Source: Aurelia coerulea
Taxonomy: Eukaryota > Cnidaria > Scyphozoa > Semaeostomeae > Ulmaridae
Assembly: GCA_039566865.1 (NCBI GenBank)
Contig: CM076960.1
Location: forward strand, 10,764,501-10,828,500
Length of the DNA: 64,000 nt
Direction of reading: 5' to 3'
Part shown: positions 1 to 11,105 of the stretch, piece after piece
Position numbering within the stretch: position 1 is the first letter of the stretch
How the letters are laid out: the number at the start of each line of letters is the position of its first letter
The notes under the pieces: model-generated
Databases searched by the model: none
Told to the model about the DNA's origin: nothing
Seen by the model: the letters and a program-made list of their open reading frames with translations, nothing else
Position numbers and translations under genes: made by a program

Positions 1-3000
1 CGTGCAAGAGGTCTGAAATCTGGTGTCAAAAGCTCAGAAATTGTCGGTATCAGGAGAAAGGAGAAATGTTTGAAACTCAACATTAGCCATCTTATTGAAG
101 ACATAACTGAGTTTTTAGAAAGGGATGACCAGTTAGTAGAAATTGAGAATTGCTTAGCAGAACTTGAGAAGCAAAGAGAAAATCATGTAAAATTGAATGA
201 TGAACTGATGCCGTTACTCCAGGAAGATGAAGTAGATTTTGAATGTGAAAGTTTTGCTGAATATCACCGTACAATTCGTAAGCTTTGCAACCAGGCTCAA
301 AAGTATATTGCAGATAATGCCGTCTTACCTGCGAGCTTAGCATCAACTGAGCGACAACACAAAGAGATAAAACTTCCAAAATTCGATTTGCCTACATTCA
401 GTGGTGACACTTTAAAGTTTAATGCGTATTGGGATCAATTCAAGTGCGCAGTGCATGATAACAATAATTTGTCAGCAGCGCAGAAATTTTCCTATCTACG
501 TGCAAGTCTGAAAGGAGCTGCCCTACAAACAATAGATGGTTTTGAAACAACAGCTGCCAACTACAAGCCTGCAATAGATATTATTCTACATCGTTTTGGC
601 AGACAGAAAATCATTGTTGCTCATCTGGTGAAATCAATTGTGAAGTATGAAATGAAAGATAAAACAAAGGCTACGTCATTGCGTCAGCTACACGACACTC
701 TACAGAATCGCATCAGAGCACTAGAAGGATTAGGATTGAAGCCAGAGGACAATCAAGACGTGCAGATGATTTTGATACCACTGTTAGAAATGAAATTGCC
801 ACAAAGCCTAGCTGAAAAATGGGAACTGGAAACATCAGACATAGAGGATGAAGAAATTACGATAGATCTGTTTTTCAAATTCCTGAACAGACAAGTCATG
901 TCGAAAGAAGCCGGTGAAAGAAGTCAGGCAGAAAGCAGTCACGCAAGTACTAGTTCCAGTAAAGGTCCCTTTAGATCGAAACCTATTTCACTCAACAAGA
1001 AAGATCAACGAGTATCGTCAGCATCAGCATTGCTTGGAGAAGTAAAACAAGAAACAGTGATCAATTGTCATTTCTGCAACAAGCCAGGTCATGAATCAGG
1101 AAATTGTTATTCAGCAAAGAAGAAAGGTATCGAAGAGCGATGGAAAGTAGCAAGAGACAATAAGCTTTGTTTTAACTGTCTGAAACCTTCTCATGCGGGT
1201 CATAATTCCAGAAATTGCAGACAACCCAGCTGTACTGCTGAAGGATGTGGAAGGAAACATCATCGATTGCTTCATACAGACAGCCAACAAAGTCAAAGCA
1301 CTTCATTAAGTGGATGTATCGTAGATTCACAAAGATCAAGCCAGGCACTCCTTCAAACAGCGCTTGCTACTTTGCAAGTAGGATCACAAGAACTACCAGT
1401 ACGTATCTTATTAGATACAGGCAGCCAGAGATCATACATTCGTAAAGAAATTGCAGAATCACTTGATCTAAAAGGCCCAACTGAAGTCTTGAGCATCTCA
1501 ACTTTAGGAGGGAATACAACACAGTACAGGAAGATGCAAAGAGTCAAGTGTTCCATCAGAAAGTTAGACAGTGAGTCAAAGGATGCTTGCATAGAGATTG
1601 AAGCTTTAGCCATTGATAAGATTTGTGCTCCATTGCAGCCAGTGCACCTTGATCCATCAAAGTATCAACACTTAAGAGGATTGACTTTTGCAGATAGTTA
1701 CCAAAGAGATCCAGAACAAGTGGACATTCTAATCGGTGCAGATTTCTACTATAGTATCGTTGAAGGCTCAGTTAGAAGAAGTACAAACAAGAACGCACCC
1801 ATAGCTGTTAAGTCAAGACTAGGATGGATCTTGTGTGGACAAAATGAAAGTCAGCAGCAAGGTGTAACAGCCACAATGTTCTCAACAGTTGAAGAAGATG
1901 TATCCAAGACTCTGAAATGTTTCTGGGAGTTAGAGAGTATAGGTATCCTAAATGAGAAATCAATGCCGATGAAAAATGATGAGATTGATGCTTTAAAGCA
2001 ATTTAAAGAGGGACTTTCTTTTGATGGAGAGAGGTATGAGGTACACATTCCTTGGAAAAAAGATCATCCCGTGTTAAAGAATAATTACAATCAAGCTGTC
2101 AGAAGATTGATAGGTGTAGAAAATCGATTGAAAAGAAATGATACCAAAGCAGAAGAATATACAAAGGCAATTTCCCAGTATGTGCAAGAAGGGTTTGCTG
2201 AAGAGATCACATCAGATGACAATAGTGAAGAATGTGAAAAAACTAGATACCTACCACACCATGCTGTCTACAGAGAGGATAAAAGTACAACCAAGACAAG
2301 AATAGTATTTGATGCTTCTGCAAGTGAAGGAGATGGAGTTTCATTGAATGACTGCATATTGCAAGGACCTGCATTGCAGCCAAATTTGGTGTCAGTCTTG
2401 ATCAGATTCAGAATGCATCACGTAGCGCTCGTTGCAGATGTGAAGAAAATGTTTCTACAAATCAAGATTGCAGATGAAGATCGAGATTCACACAGATATG
2501 TTTGGCGTGACATGCAAACAAACGAAGAGCCAAAGGTCTTTCGCATGAAAACAGTGACATTTGGAGTCAATTGCAGTCCGTTCTTGGCCATAGCTACTGT
2601 TCAGAGCCATGCAGAGAAGTTAAAGAGACAGTTTCCCGTAGCAGCAGCAGAAGTGATTGATAATATGTACGTAGATGATTGCCTTACCGGTGCTGAAGAC
2701 GTTGAAAAGGCAACAGAGTTACACGATTCCTTGTTTTCAATGATGAAGTCAGGAGGATTCCACTTGACAAAATGGGCTAGCAATTCTGAAGAAGTCTTGA
2801 AGCACATTGATCCAGAAGAAAGAGCACCATCGTTGACGGTAGAGTTTGATAAAAGAGAATCCCTAAAGGCTTTAGGTATGAGTTGGGAAACACAGAAAGA
2901 CCAGTTCTATTTTGATGTTGCTGAAAAGATCAGTAAAGGAAAAGATGCTGAAACCAAAAGAAGTCTTCTCAGCATTGCTTCAAAGATATTCGACCCGATG

Positions 3001-5496
3001 GGTCTCCTATCACCATACATTCTAAGAGCCAAAGTATTATTTCAAGAGTTGTGGAGCCGAGGTTTGCAGTGGGATGAAAGGCTACCAGAAGATATTCTCA
3101 GTCAGTGGAAGAGATGGAAGGAAGAATCTAAGGATATACCTGATATAAGAGTTCCTAGGTGCTTTGTCGCAGATCAAAATGAGATCAAGAGTATTGAGCT
3201 TCATGGATTTGGTGATGCCTCACCTAAAGCCTATGGAGCCGCAGTCTATCTTCGCACTACAGATATAGAAGGAAAGATCAATACTTCCCTTGTAATGTCA
3301 AAGTCAAGAGTCGCGCCTTTAAAGATCGTAACATTGCCTAGGCTTGAGCTACTTGCAGCAGTAGTAAACACAAGATTGACTCGTTTTGTCGCAGATTCGC
3401 TTAAACGAGAAATCAGCCGAGTCGTATTATGGTCTGATAGTACGGTTGCACTTCATTGGTTGAAGAGACCACCTTCAAATTGGAAGCCATTTGTTGCCAA
3501 TAGAGTTTCAGAGATTCAGTCAACATGGAGCCCAGAGCACTGGAGACATTGCCCCGGAAATGACAATCCAGCTGACTTGCTGACACGGGGTATCGGGTCC
3601 AAAGATCTTATAAGAAATGAGAAATGGTTCAAGGGTCCATCGTGGCTCGATCAGCCATCAAATGAATGGCCAAAAGTGAGAGAAACAAAATTAGACAACG
3701 AGGATGCACAACAAGAATTGAAGAACACAGCTCAGTCATTGCCAGCTGTAGAATCGCATACAGTTATTGATCCGAAGAGATATTCATCGTGGAGAAAGCT
3801 TGTCAGAATAACTGCACTCGTTTTTCGTGCTATTCAAAGATTTAGAAGTTTGAAACAAGCAACGTCGAAGAAATCACAGCCATGGGATGAGCTGTCGTCT
3901 CAAGAGATAAAAGATGCAGAGTACTTTTGGTATCGAAAGGTGCAATCCGAGATTTACACAGAAGAGATGAAGTCTTTAAGTAAGCAGAAAGAGATCAATG
4001 CATCCAGCAGAATTCTCAAATTAGATCCATTCTATGACAGTAAGGATTGTGTGATCAGAGTTGGAGGAAGACTTCACCATTCAGATTTGCCAGAAGAGAC
4101 GAAACATCAGGTGATTTTGCCACATGGTCATCCGGTTGTCGAAATGAAGATTCAACAAGTACACAAAGATTCCGTTTGTGTTGGTCCTTTGACTACCTTA
4201 GCAATTCTTCGCCAGACGATTTGGTTGACACAAGGGCATCGTGAAGTAAAACGTATCATAAAGAACTGTATTCGTTGCAAACGACAGAATGCAGTAGCTG
4301 GATCACAGAAGATGGGGAATTTGCCAAAGGAGAGAATACAGCACTCACCCGCATTCACACACGTCGGCGTGGATTTTGCTGGACCGCTATATGCTCGCAC
4401 CAACTTAACAAGTAAGAAAGTTTACATCTGCATTTTTACCTGTGCTGCATCGCGAATGGTACACCTAGAGCTGACAAATAGTTTACACACTGATGAGTTC
4501 CTTCAAGCATTCCGCCGCATGATCAATCGTCGAGGACTTTGCCAATCAATGCAGTCAGACAATGCAAAGACATTTAAAGCAGCAGATCGTATTCTTCAGC
4601 AGTTATTCGCATCATCAACCAGTAAGCCAAAGATGAAGAACATTGATCAGAACCGTGTCCGTAAAGAATTAGCAGCTATGGGCGTAGAGTGGAAATTCAT
4701 TGTCGAGAGAGCTCCCTGGAGAGGTGGATTTTGGGAAAGAATCGTAAAGTCAGTGAAAGAGCCTCTGCGCAAGGTTTTGGGAAACGCATTACTCAGCTAC
4801 GTAGAGTTGTATACGATCCTGACAGATATTGAGGCAATCATCAATTCTAGACCACTCACAATCATAGGAGATGATATCAACGATGCAGAACCGATTACAC
4901 CTGCACACCTAGCCATCGGAAGATCATTGAAAGGTTTGCCACAAGTACAAAAATCTCACTCAGAAGAACAGCCAATTGTTCAACGCTATTGGTATCAACA
5001 GCGCATCTTAAACCATTTTTGGAAAAGATGGCGTAAGGAATACCTCCATCAGTTATCGCCAAGAAATAAATGGAAGCAAGAAAGCTTGCCAGTTACAGTT
5101 GGAGATATTGTTCTCATATCAGAAGATAGAGTCGCGAGAGGACATTGGCCGATGGGATGTGTAACTGCAGTACACCCAGGAAAGGATGGATTAGTTCGCA
5201 CGGTTACACTTAGAACGCAAAAGGGGCAGCTTAGAAGACCAATCCAAAGGATCCACAATCTTGAGATTCGAGAAAATGTTCCTCCATCTGCATCACTTGA
5301 TGTTGCTGCCACTATAGAGACACAACAAGGACAAGTTTCAGAGAGCAAGGCTGAGGTTGAGAATTCAGTCAAGCAGAAAGTTGTTAATCTTCCTAGAGAA
5401 GATCAAGCTGGGGAGGATGTTCAGTACCGCACAAGATCCGGGCGTGTGGTCATCCCCACACGAAAGCTAGGGGTTATCCCCACACCAAGTTCGTAA
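1..5496 (+). CDS. BEL/Pao LTR retrotransposon Gag-Pol polyprotein, 5' end outside window
   Basis: The protein packages element RNA, copies it to DNA and integrates it. The frame is open from base 1 with no ATG before the first recognisable residues, so the real start lies left of the window. Residues are counted from the codon at 70. Domains in order: Gag-like DUF1759 (about 100-270, nt 370-880); two zinc knuckles (first CxxC at nt 1069, second near nt 1168); aspartic protease with LLDTGS at nt 1405-1420; Pao-type reverse transcriptase with YVDD near nt 2668; RNase H starting GFGDAS near nt 3205; HHCC zinc finger (nt 4129-4290); integrase core with D near 4372, D near 4555 and E near 4735; C-terminal DUF5641 (nt 4990-5260). 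No internal stop or frameshift is seen over about 1,800 codons, which suggests a young copy. Family assignment is firm; activity is inference. Confidence 0.95.
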   Translation, partial: RARGLKSGVKSSEIVGIRRKEKCLKLNISHLIEDITEFLERDDQLVEIENCLAELEKQRENHVKLNDELMPLLQEDEVDFECESFAEYHRTIRKLCNQAQKYIADNAVLPASLASTERQHKEIKLPKFDLPTFSGDTLKFNAYWDQFKCAVHDNNNLSAAQKFSYLRASLKGAALQTIDGFETTAANYKPAIDIILHRFGRQKIIVAHLVKSIVKYEMKDKTKATSLRQLHDTLQNRIRALEGLGLKPEDNQDVQMILIPLLEMKLPQSLAEKWELETSDIEDEEITIDLFFKFLNRQVMSKEAGERSQAESSHASTSSSKGPFRSKPISLNKKDQRVSSASALLGEVKQETVINCHFCNKPGHESGNCYSAKKKGIEERWKVARDNKLCFNCLKPSHAGHNSRNCRQPSCTAEGCGRKHHRLLHTDSQQSQSTSLSGCIVDSQRSSQALLQTALATLQVGSQELPVRILLDTGSQRSYIRKEIAESLDLKGPTEVLSISTLGGNTTQYRKMQRVKCSIRKLDSESKDACIEIEALAIDKICAPLQPVHLDPSKYQHLRGLTFADSYQRDPEQVDILIGADFYYSIVEGSVRRSTNKNAPIAVKSRLGWILCGQNESQQQGVTATMFSTVEEDVSKTLKCFWELESIGILNEKSMPMKNDEIDALKQFKEGLSFDGERYEVHIPWKKDHPVLKNNYNQAVRRLIGVENRLKRNDTKAEEYTKAISQYVQEGFAEEITSDDNSEECEKTRYLPHHAVYREDKSTTKTRIVFDASASEGDGVSLNDCILQGPALQPNLVSVLIRFRMHHVALVADVKKMFLQIKIADEDRDSHRYVWRDMQTNEEPKVFRMKTVTFGVNCSPFLAIATVQSHAEKLKRQFPVAAAEVIDNMYVDDCLTGAEDVEKATELHDSLFSMMKSGGFHLTKWASNSEEVLKHIDPEERAPSLTVEFDKRESLKALGMSWETQKDQFYFDVAEKISKGKDAETKRSLLSIASKIFDPMGLLSPYILRAKVLFQELWSRGLQWDERLPEDILSQWKRWKEESKDIPDIRVPRCFVADQNEIKSIELHGFGDASPKAYGAAVYLRTTDIEGKINTSLVMSKSRVAPLKIVTLPRLELLAAVVNTRLTRFVADSLKREISRVVLWSDSTVALHWLKRPPSNWKPFVANRVSEIQSTWSPEHWRHCPGNDNPADLLTRGIGSKDLIRNEKWFKGPSWLDQPSNEWPKVRETKLDNEDAQQELKNTAQSLPAVESHTVIDPKRYSSWRKLVRITALVFRAIQRFRSLKQATSKKSQPWDELSSQEIKDAEYFWYRKVQSEIYTEEMKSLSKQKEINASSRILKLDPFYDSKDCVIRVGGRLHHSDLPEETKHQVILPHGHPVVEMKIQQVHKDSVCVGPLTTLAILRQTIWLTQGHREVKRIIKNCIRCKRQNAVAGSQKMGNLPKERIQHSPAFTHVGVDFAGPLYARTNLTSKKVYICIFTCAASRMVHLELTNSLHTDEFLQAFRRMINRRGLCQSMQSDNAKTFKAADRILQQLFASSTSKPKMKNIDQNRVRKELAAMGVEWKFIVERAPWRGGFWERIVKSVKEPLRKVLGNALLSYVELYTILTDIEAIINSRPLTIIGDDINDAEPITPAHLAIGRSLKGLPQVQKSHSEEQPIVQRYWYQQRILNHFWKRWRKEYLHQLSPRNKWKQESLPVTVGDIVLISEDRVARGHWPMGCVTAVHPGKDGLVRTVTLRTQKGQLRRPIQRIHNLEIRENVPPSASLDVAATIETQQGQVSESKAEVENSVKQKVVNLPREDQAGEDVQYRTRSGRVVIPTRKLGVIPTPSS

Positions 5497-5788
5497 ACAA
5501 CTTGCGTCATAAACAATACGCGTTCCAAAACCTTAGAAATCGGGCCTTTTGTACATAGAGATCGAGCCCTTTGTAGTTGGTCAGCAAAGCATAAACAGTT
5601 TTGTTATTCGATTTGTGAAAGAAAAACAAAGTGGGTCGTTTGTCAAGTTAGCTTCGAAGCGTTTCGGGCCGAAGCCCAAATTTTACTGGAAAACTTAACG
5701 TTTTAATTCGTTCTGAAGAACAAGCTATATCGCTGTATTTCGTGCCGAAGCACAAGATTTATTTATCAACTGTATTACCGTCCCGAAG

Positions 5789-5953
5789 GACAAAGTTATT
5801 CATTGTTATTCGCTGATTTGGCAAAGACCTTACTACTGGAGAATACACTGGTTTTATTTAATTGCTGTTTGACAAAGTTATTCATTGTTATTCGCTGATT
5901 TGACAAAGAGCTTACTACTGGAGAACATACTGGAATTTATTTATTTGCTGTTT
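5789..5953 (+). repeat. Two tandem copies of an 82-bp unit
   Basis: Units begin at 5789 and 5871 with the same start (gacaaagttattcattg) and differ by a few substitutions. They lie in the BEL element 3' region. Confidence 0.75.
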
Positions 5954-6093
5954 GCATCAGAGAATTCACAAGCTACTTGCTGTCATTTTGTATATATCAT
6001 ATTATGGGCAAAATTCGAACGGAGTTAACAGGATCCCAATTTTGGAAGAGATTTATTGTTATTTTGGAATGTTACGATGAATTTTGCTCATCT

Positions 6094-6262
6094 GAAGAAC
6101 AATTCTTAGCTCTTGATTCCGCCGCTGGCAGAGCTTTTATCGTTATACTGGAAGAACATTTCTTAGCTCTTGATTCCGCCGCTGGCAGAGCTTTTATCGT
6201 TATACTGGAAGAACAATGCTTAGCTCTTGATTCCGCCGCTGGCAGAGCTTTTATCGTTATAT
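6094..6262 (+). repeat. Three tandem copies of a 57-bp minisatellite
   Basis: Units start at 6094, 6151 and 6208 with the motif gaagaaca and are nearly identical. The period is 57 bp (19 codons), so the array stays open in one frame. Each unit contains an inverted pair, agctct and agagct. A fourth partial start follows at 6263. Confidence 0.9.
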
Positions 6263-6499
6263 GAAGAACAATCATTGGAAAAGATTGGAAAAGAAAATAT
6301 TACATTCTTCGTTCTAAAGCGTTTAAATTATCAAGATCAATTTGATTTAATTAATAGAGAAATTTCATTGAGATAGAATTTTATTTCAAGATCCTCTTGG
6401 ATTTTCGCGCGATCGCTATCGGGACTTGATTTACATTGCTTCGCAGGGAATAAACTTATCATGGTACTCCGCAGAGGGTAATCAGGATCCCAGAATTAA

Positions 6500-6712
6500 T
6501 ACCCAACGAATGAGGAAATAAGACCTGGTAAAGTAAACCACGAAAGAGAAAATGAAACAGAAACCCAGATAGAGTCAGAGGAACAAGCAGACACACCCGA
6601 AGTATCCCAAAGCAATGCAACAGAGGGTCAAGAAAACTGCAAAGCCCAAGAAACATACAAACCCATGAAGACCAGGAGCGGACGCATAATCAATCGTCCG
6701 GACTACTATTGA
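6500..6712 (+). pseudogene. Second retroelement polyprotein C-terminal tail
   Basis: About 70 codons are open after a TAA at 6497-6499 and end with TGA at 6710. The last residues carry a TRSGR-type motif, as does the end of the intact polyprotein near nt 5430. The tail sits beside the terminal repeat, where a BEL polyprotein normally ends. It may be the original end of a longer polyprotein cut off when extra sequence entered, or a remnant of a related copy. Confidence 0.5.
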
Positions 6713-6835
6713 TATATGATGCAAACAGTACTAGCATTTTAAGTTTTTAAATGAAGCTTTATTTTCATTTGTTTTGTTGCTGTTAGAGAGCTAAAGAACT
6801 CTCTTGTGTTTTTCTGCTTTGTTGAGAAGGGAAGA

Positions 6836-6980
6836 TGTGACGTTCTTATATTATGTTGTTGTTGCTGTTGTTAGGTTCGATTCGTATAATCATGGCGAAC
6901 TAGGCCATGCGATTAGTTGATCTTCTTTGCATCTATCTTGCACAATCTTACAATCTCGGATGTACCACCAATCTCTAACA
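6836..6980 (+). repeat. Probable 3' long terminal repeat of the BEL/Pao element
   Basis: A purine run (6824-6835) resembling a polypurine tract is followed by TGTGACG. The right end is ...CTCTAACA at 6980, and directly after it an unrelated RT reading frame begins at 6982, so 6980 is a good right border. The left border is ambiguous: TGTTAGAG at 6781 forms an 8-bp inverted match with CTCTAACA at 6973-6980, giving a 200-bp alternative. The 5' LTR lies outside the window, so the two cannot be compared. Confidence 0.45.
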
Positions 6981-6981
6981 T

Positions 6982-7099
6982 TCAGATGAAAAGTTGCTCA
7001 ATATCATTCGAGCATTAAATCCGAACAAAGCGCATGGATGGGAAGGGATCTCAGTACGAATGATAAAAATATACGATAGTTCTCTTTTGATGCCTCTGA
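6982..7099 (+). pseudogene. Non-LTR reverse transcriptase, fragment 1 of 3
   Basis: The translation carries the NPNKAHGWEGIS-type motif that opens many APE-type (Jockey/CR1-like) RT domains. The BEL terminal repeat cuts it on the left and a minus-strand element cuts it on the right. Reading resumes at 9480 after a 5-bp duplicated target (TCTGA at 7095-7099 and 9480-9484). Confidence 0.7.
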
Positions 7100-9479
7100 A
7101 TGTATGTATGTATGTAATATTTTGCCATCAAACTAAAATATATCTTGTCATAAAAGAAAATAAATCTAATTACAATATCTATAAAATTAAAATAATTACA
7201 GGCAAAAAACTACATATCTATTAATAATCTAATTTTGAGCCGTCTGAATTTTTTTGGTTAATCGTTTATTCAACATTGGAAGCCAAGCACTGCATGAAAA
7301 GTCAAAGTTGGGTTGAATTAGTGCATTTGCCAGCAATCTTCGAAGGGAAATTCAAGAAAATTTTGCTTTCTGTAAAGGAATCTAAGCCTGCCATTGATTT
7401 TACCAAGGGTCCTGGTAGACATTGACGCACCAGACAAGCCCTCGTCCAGGACACAGCCCAGGTATGTGACTGACGTGTGTTGTTTGATCTTACTGTCACC
7501 TCTTCTGATGTTCAGTTTTTTACTGCCGGTTCGTTTATTTTTTCTACCAAAAAGTATCGATTTTGTTTTATCCTCCCCAAAATGAATGCTTAGTTTATTA
7601 TCAACAAACCAATCACATAGAGAATTAAAATTTCTGTTTAGCTGTTTTTCTATTTCATTGATGTCATTGTCTCCAAATACAAGACATGAGTCGTCTGCAT
7701 ACAAGAGTAAGTCACATTCCACTGCCTGTGGCATGTCATTTACATATAAGAGAAAGATGAGTGGGCCTAGAATAGAGCCTTGTGGAACACCACACGATAA
7801 TTCTCCGGGCGATGAGGAATCTTTGCCTATGTTTACGTAGAAAGTTCATTTGGTTAGGTATGATTTAAACCAGAATATGACTGAGTCAGCAAAGCCAAGA
7901 TATTTCATTTTTTCGAGGAAAACTTCATGGTCAATTGTGTCAAACGCTTTTTGAAGATCGATCAATATCATGCCCATAGACATACTATTTTCCAGCCCCT
8001 GTATGATTTTGTCACTAAGATATGATAAACATGTGTCTGTTGAGTGGAAAGGACGAAAGCCAGACTGGTACCGATAAAGAATTTTGTTTTTATCTAGGTA
8101 CTCTTGTATCTGTTCATGGACAATTTTTTCAATAACTATAGAGATCTGAGGCAAGAATGAGATAGGACGATAATTTTTTGGATCATCTTTGCTTCCCTTT
8201 TTAAAAAGAGGTTTTATTTTGGCTTGTTTACGATCATCGGGAAAGCTTGCCAAGGAAATTGAAAGATTACATAGCTCCGTCACTGGTGTAGCTAAAATTG
8301 AGGCACCATCTTTTAGGAATTTTCCTGCAACATTATCAGGTCCTGCTGCTTTTGAAGGATTGATTCCCTCTAAAAGTTTGAGGACGTTATCATGGTTTGC
8401 ATGGTGAAGTGTGAATTTTTCTTTTTCGAGATTAAGGTTCTTGTAGTATTTTTTGACACTTTCAATGCCAAATTTACAGGGCGGATTTGGTAGCTTTTTT
8501 ACAAGCTCTGTAGCCAAATTTGAAAAGAAGTTCTTAAAAATGTTGGAATTAATTTTATCATCGAAACAGTGTTGTCCATCTTTCTTTAGGCAGATCTTTG
8601 AAGCTCTATCTTGCTTGGATGGAAGTCCAAGTGATTTTAGGCTCTTCCATAATTCTTTTGGCTTCCCAATATTTTCATTTAGTTTGCCAACAACACAATT
8701 TTTCTTTTTCTTTTTTATCAGAGACAAAACGTTATTTCGAGCTTTTTTTTTTAAATTAACATGGTCAGTGTGACTTTTACTCCTTTTAAATTTGGAAAGC
8801 AGCTTGTCTCGAATCCTGATCACTTCAAGGACTTCTTCATCCACCAACTTCTGAGTGTTGTTCCTCACGCGAATCTCTTTCAAAGGAGCAATCTCATCAA
8901 TAACCGAAATAATTAATTGTATGAAGTGAGAATAAGCAGCATTGATATCAATAAAGTCAAAATATTTTGGGAATTTAATCAATTTGAGTCTTTTCAGAAA
9001 AGGTCTTTATTGTAATTTTTCATTGAGCGGATTTTGATTTATTTATGATCAAAACTCTTGGCTCTAGTACTTTTCCTTGTACAGTAGATCATTTGGTGGT
9101 CAGATAAGCCCAAGTTGAGAACACCATGTTGGGAAACTTTTTGAGCCGAATTAGAAATTATATGATCTAATAGGGTTTCAGATTTTTCAGTTATGCGTGT
9201 TGGTTCTTGGATTAGTTGTTCAAGTCCGTGGAGGGAGCAGAATTCTTTGTAGCGCTTGATCCCATTAGAGTTTCTCACTCTACTGTCCGTCAGGTCGATA
9301 TTCAAGTCCCCCAGGATAAAGACTTCTTGATTGTCAAAATGTTTTGTTTTTGAGATAGCAGCATTGAGTTTTTTTGAGGAAACCACTTGATTCGGGCGGT
9401 CTGTAAAGGATGCCAACTAGGGTTGGTTTAGATTTTGGCAAAAGTTGATCAAAAAATATACTTTCTATTGAAAATGATA
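7100..9479 (-). mobile_element. 5'-truncated APE-type non-LTR retrotransposon
   Basis: The insertion runs on the minus strand and splits a plus-strand RT. It is flanked by TCTGA on both sides. Its 3' end (low coordinates) finishes in a short tetranucleotide tail (tgta repeats, 7101-7117), a usual non-LTR terminus. The 3' UTR covers about 7118-7317. Only the last part of the endonuclease domain remains at the 5' end, so it is a truncated, non-autonomous copy. Confidence 0.75.
7318..9475 (-). pseudogene. Endonuclease-reverse transcriptase ORF of the 7100-9479 element
   Basis: From high to low coordinates: the end of an APE-type endonuclease (motif LGDLNIDL near 9300-9320 and the SDHQMI motif near 9090), an RT domain (KAAGPDN-type motif near 8340, FRPFHSTD-type box near 8050, FDTIDH near 7940), then GVPQGSILGP near 7780 and YADD near 7700. 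Breaks: a 1-nt shift near 9390, a stop at about 9039 with a further shift near 9000, and an in-frame TGA at 7846-7848 consistent with CpG decay of CGA. Downstream reading stays in the same frame. Family assignment to a Jockey/CR1-like clade is by motif order only. Confidence 0.85.
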
Positions 9480-9906
9480 TCTGATTCTTGTATGATGCAT
9501 TGCTCCTTTCCTGAGGCTTGGAAAAGAGCTAACGTTGTTCCAATTCATAACAAAACAGCAAAAAATCTTTAAAAAAATTACATTTATCTTTCAGGACTGG
9601 CCAAGTACCAACTGATTAGAAAATTGCACAAGTCGCACCAGTTCACAAAAAGTGGTTCTACTGTAGATGTCAACAATTAACGGCCGATATCTATTTTACC
9701 GATAATCTCCAAAATTCTGGAAAGAGCCGTCCATCATCAGTTAATGAAATATCTGGATTAAAACAAATTGCTATCTGATAAGCAATTTGAGTACCGTAGC
9801 AAACGTTCCATTGAACTTGCAACAGCTCTCTTTGTTGATTCTATCAGACGATCAGGTGATAAAGGACTAATTTCTGGAGCTGCCTACTTGGACTTGTCTA
9901 AGGCCT
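9480..9906 (+). pseudogene. Non-LTR reverse transcriptase, fragment 2 of 3
   Basis: This continues the RT begun at 6982: FPEAWKRANVVPIHNK near 9515-9560, a degraded stretch, then RPISI, the SDKQFEYRS box near 9775 and LSKA near 9895. It is broken by stops (for example near 9570 and 9680) and is then cut by a MITE. Confidence 0.75.
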
Positions 9907-10341
9907 TGGTCAAACGCATCCAACGTTTCATCCAACATTTCCACCCAAAAAATTTAAAGTTTCCGATGTTTATGAGGGGGTGGTCAAACGCATCCAACAT
10001 TTTATCCAACATTTCATCCAACATTTCCTTGATCGTACATCGCCTGCGCAGCAACGTGTTTACATAATTAAAAACGGGGCGAAAAACAAAACAAACGTTC
10101 TGCGCATACCCAAACATGAAATGTTGGATGAAATATTGGATGAGGCGGTCAAACGCATCCAACTTTGAATCCAACATTTAAAAACAAATTTTTTTTTGAT
10201 CTCACTCAAACTTCATCCCATCCAACATTAGTTTGCAAATGTTGGATGATCCAAAATGGGTGGTCAAACGCATCCAACATTTCATCCAACATTGGTTTTC
10301 AGCATGTTGGATGAAATTTTGGATGCATTAGACCGGGGCTT
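9906..10341. mobile_element. Non-autonomous DNA transposon (MITE) with internal repeats
   Basis: The insertion splits the RT codons for LSKA and FDTL. Its ends are imperfect inverted repeats of about 35 bp, with the shared core ggtc..a.gcatccaa followed by tttcatccaacat. The same terminal sequence recurs inside, in both orientations (about 9979, 10115-10165, 10225-10320), which suggests nested or rearranged copies. Candidate flanking duplications are only similar (taaggc and taaagc). The superfamily is not assigned. Confidence 0.6.
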
Positions 10342-11105
10342 AAAGCATTCGACACGCTGGACCACGTTAGGCTTCTTGAGAAAATGAAGTCATATGGAGT
10401 CAATGAGCCCTCACTAGGTTTACAGATTATCTGTTTCAGAGATCACAAGTTGTTAAGTTGGGTCAAGAACTTTCAGATCCCCATCCTCTAGCTTGTGGAG
10501 TTCCTCAGGGTTCCATCTTAGGCCCCATCCTGTTATTCCTGTTTTTCAATGACTTCGAAGACTGCCTCCATCACAGTAATGTCGTACATTTTGCAGATGA
10601 CACAGTGATATACTTGTCATCAAAAGCTATTGATGAAATAGAAGAGAACTTAAAAGAAGACCTCGCCTCGATATCTACGTACCTTTCTTGTAACGATCTC
10701 ATTATCAATCTGAAGAAGGGTAAGACAGAGTGCGTGTCGCTTGGCACTTCAAAACGTATAGCAACTGTTGCACCCGATTCGAGAGATCTAAACTTGTTTT
10801 GCAATGGTAAGAAGATCAATTCTACTCAGTCATATAAATATATTGATACCATTTTGGATCAACACCTCAACCTCGCTGCAAATTTTGACCAGAAGTACAA
10901 GAAAGCGTCATCTAAACTTGGCCTCTTGCGCAAGTTGAAGCCGTTAATGACCATTAGAGCGGCAAACGCCGTCTACACGAGCGCCATCATTCCAGCCCTT
11001 ATATACAACTGCATCGTTCAGTTGAACCTCACAAGGACCCAGCTTAAGAAATTGAAATCGATAGAGGTACGAGCCTCCTCTATATTGAAATCAAAGACAG
11101 GCAAC
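10342..11105 (+). pseudogene. Non-LTR reverse transcriptase, fragment 3 of 3
   Basis: Resumes at AFDTLDH (10345), then GVPQGSILGP near 10500, FADDT near 10595 and the thumb region to 11105. The stretch from 10458 onward is one open frame; a shift lies near 10430. It ends where the hexanucleotide tail of a minus-strand element begins. Confidence 0.8.

Larger units (their letters stand above)
5497..6780 (+). other. 3' non-coding part of the BEL/Pao element
   Basis: The stretch between the polyprotein stop and the terminal repeat is unusually long, about 1.3 kb. It holds two tandem-repeat blocks and a second polyprotein-like tail, listed separately. No further intact gene is seen. Confidence 0.6.
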
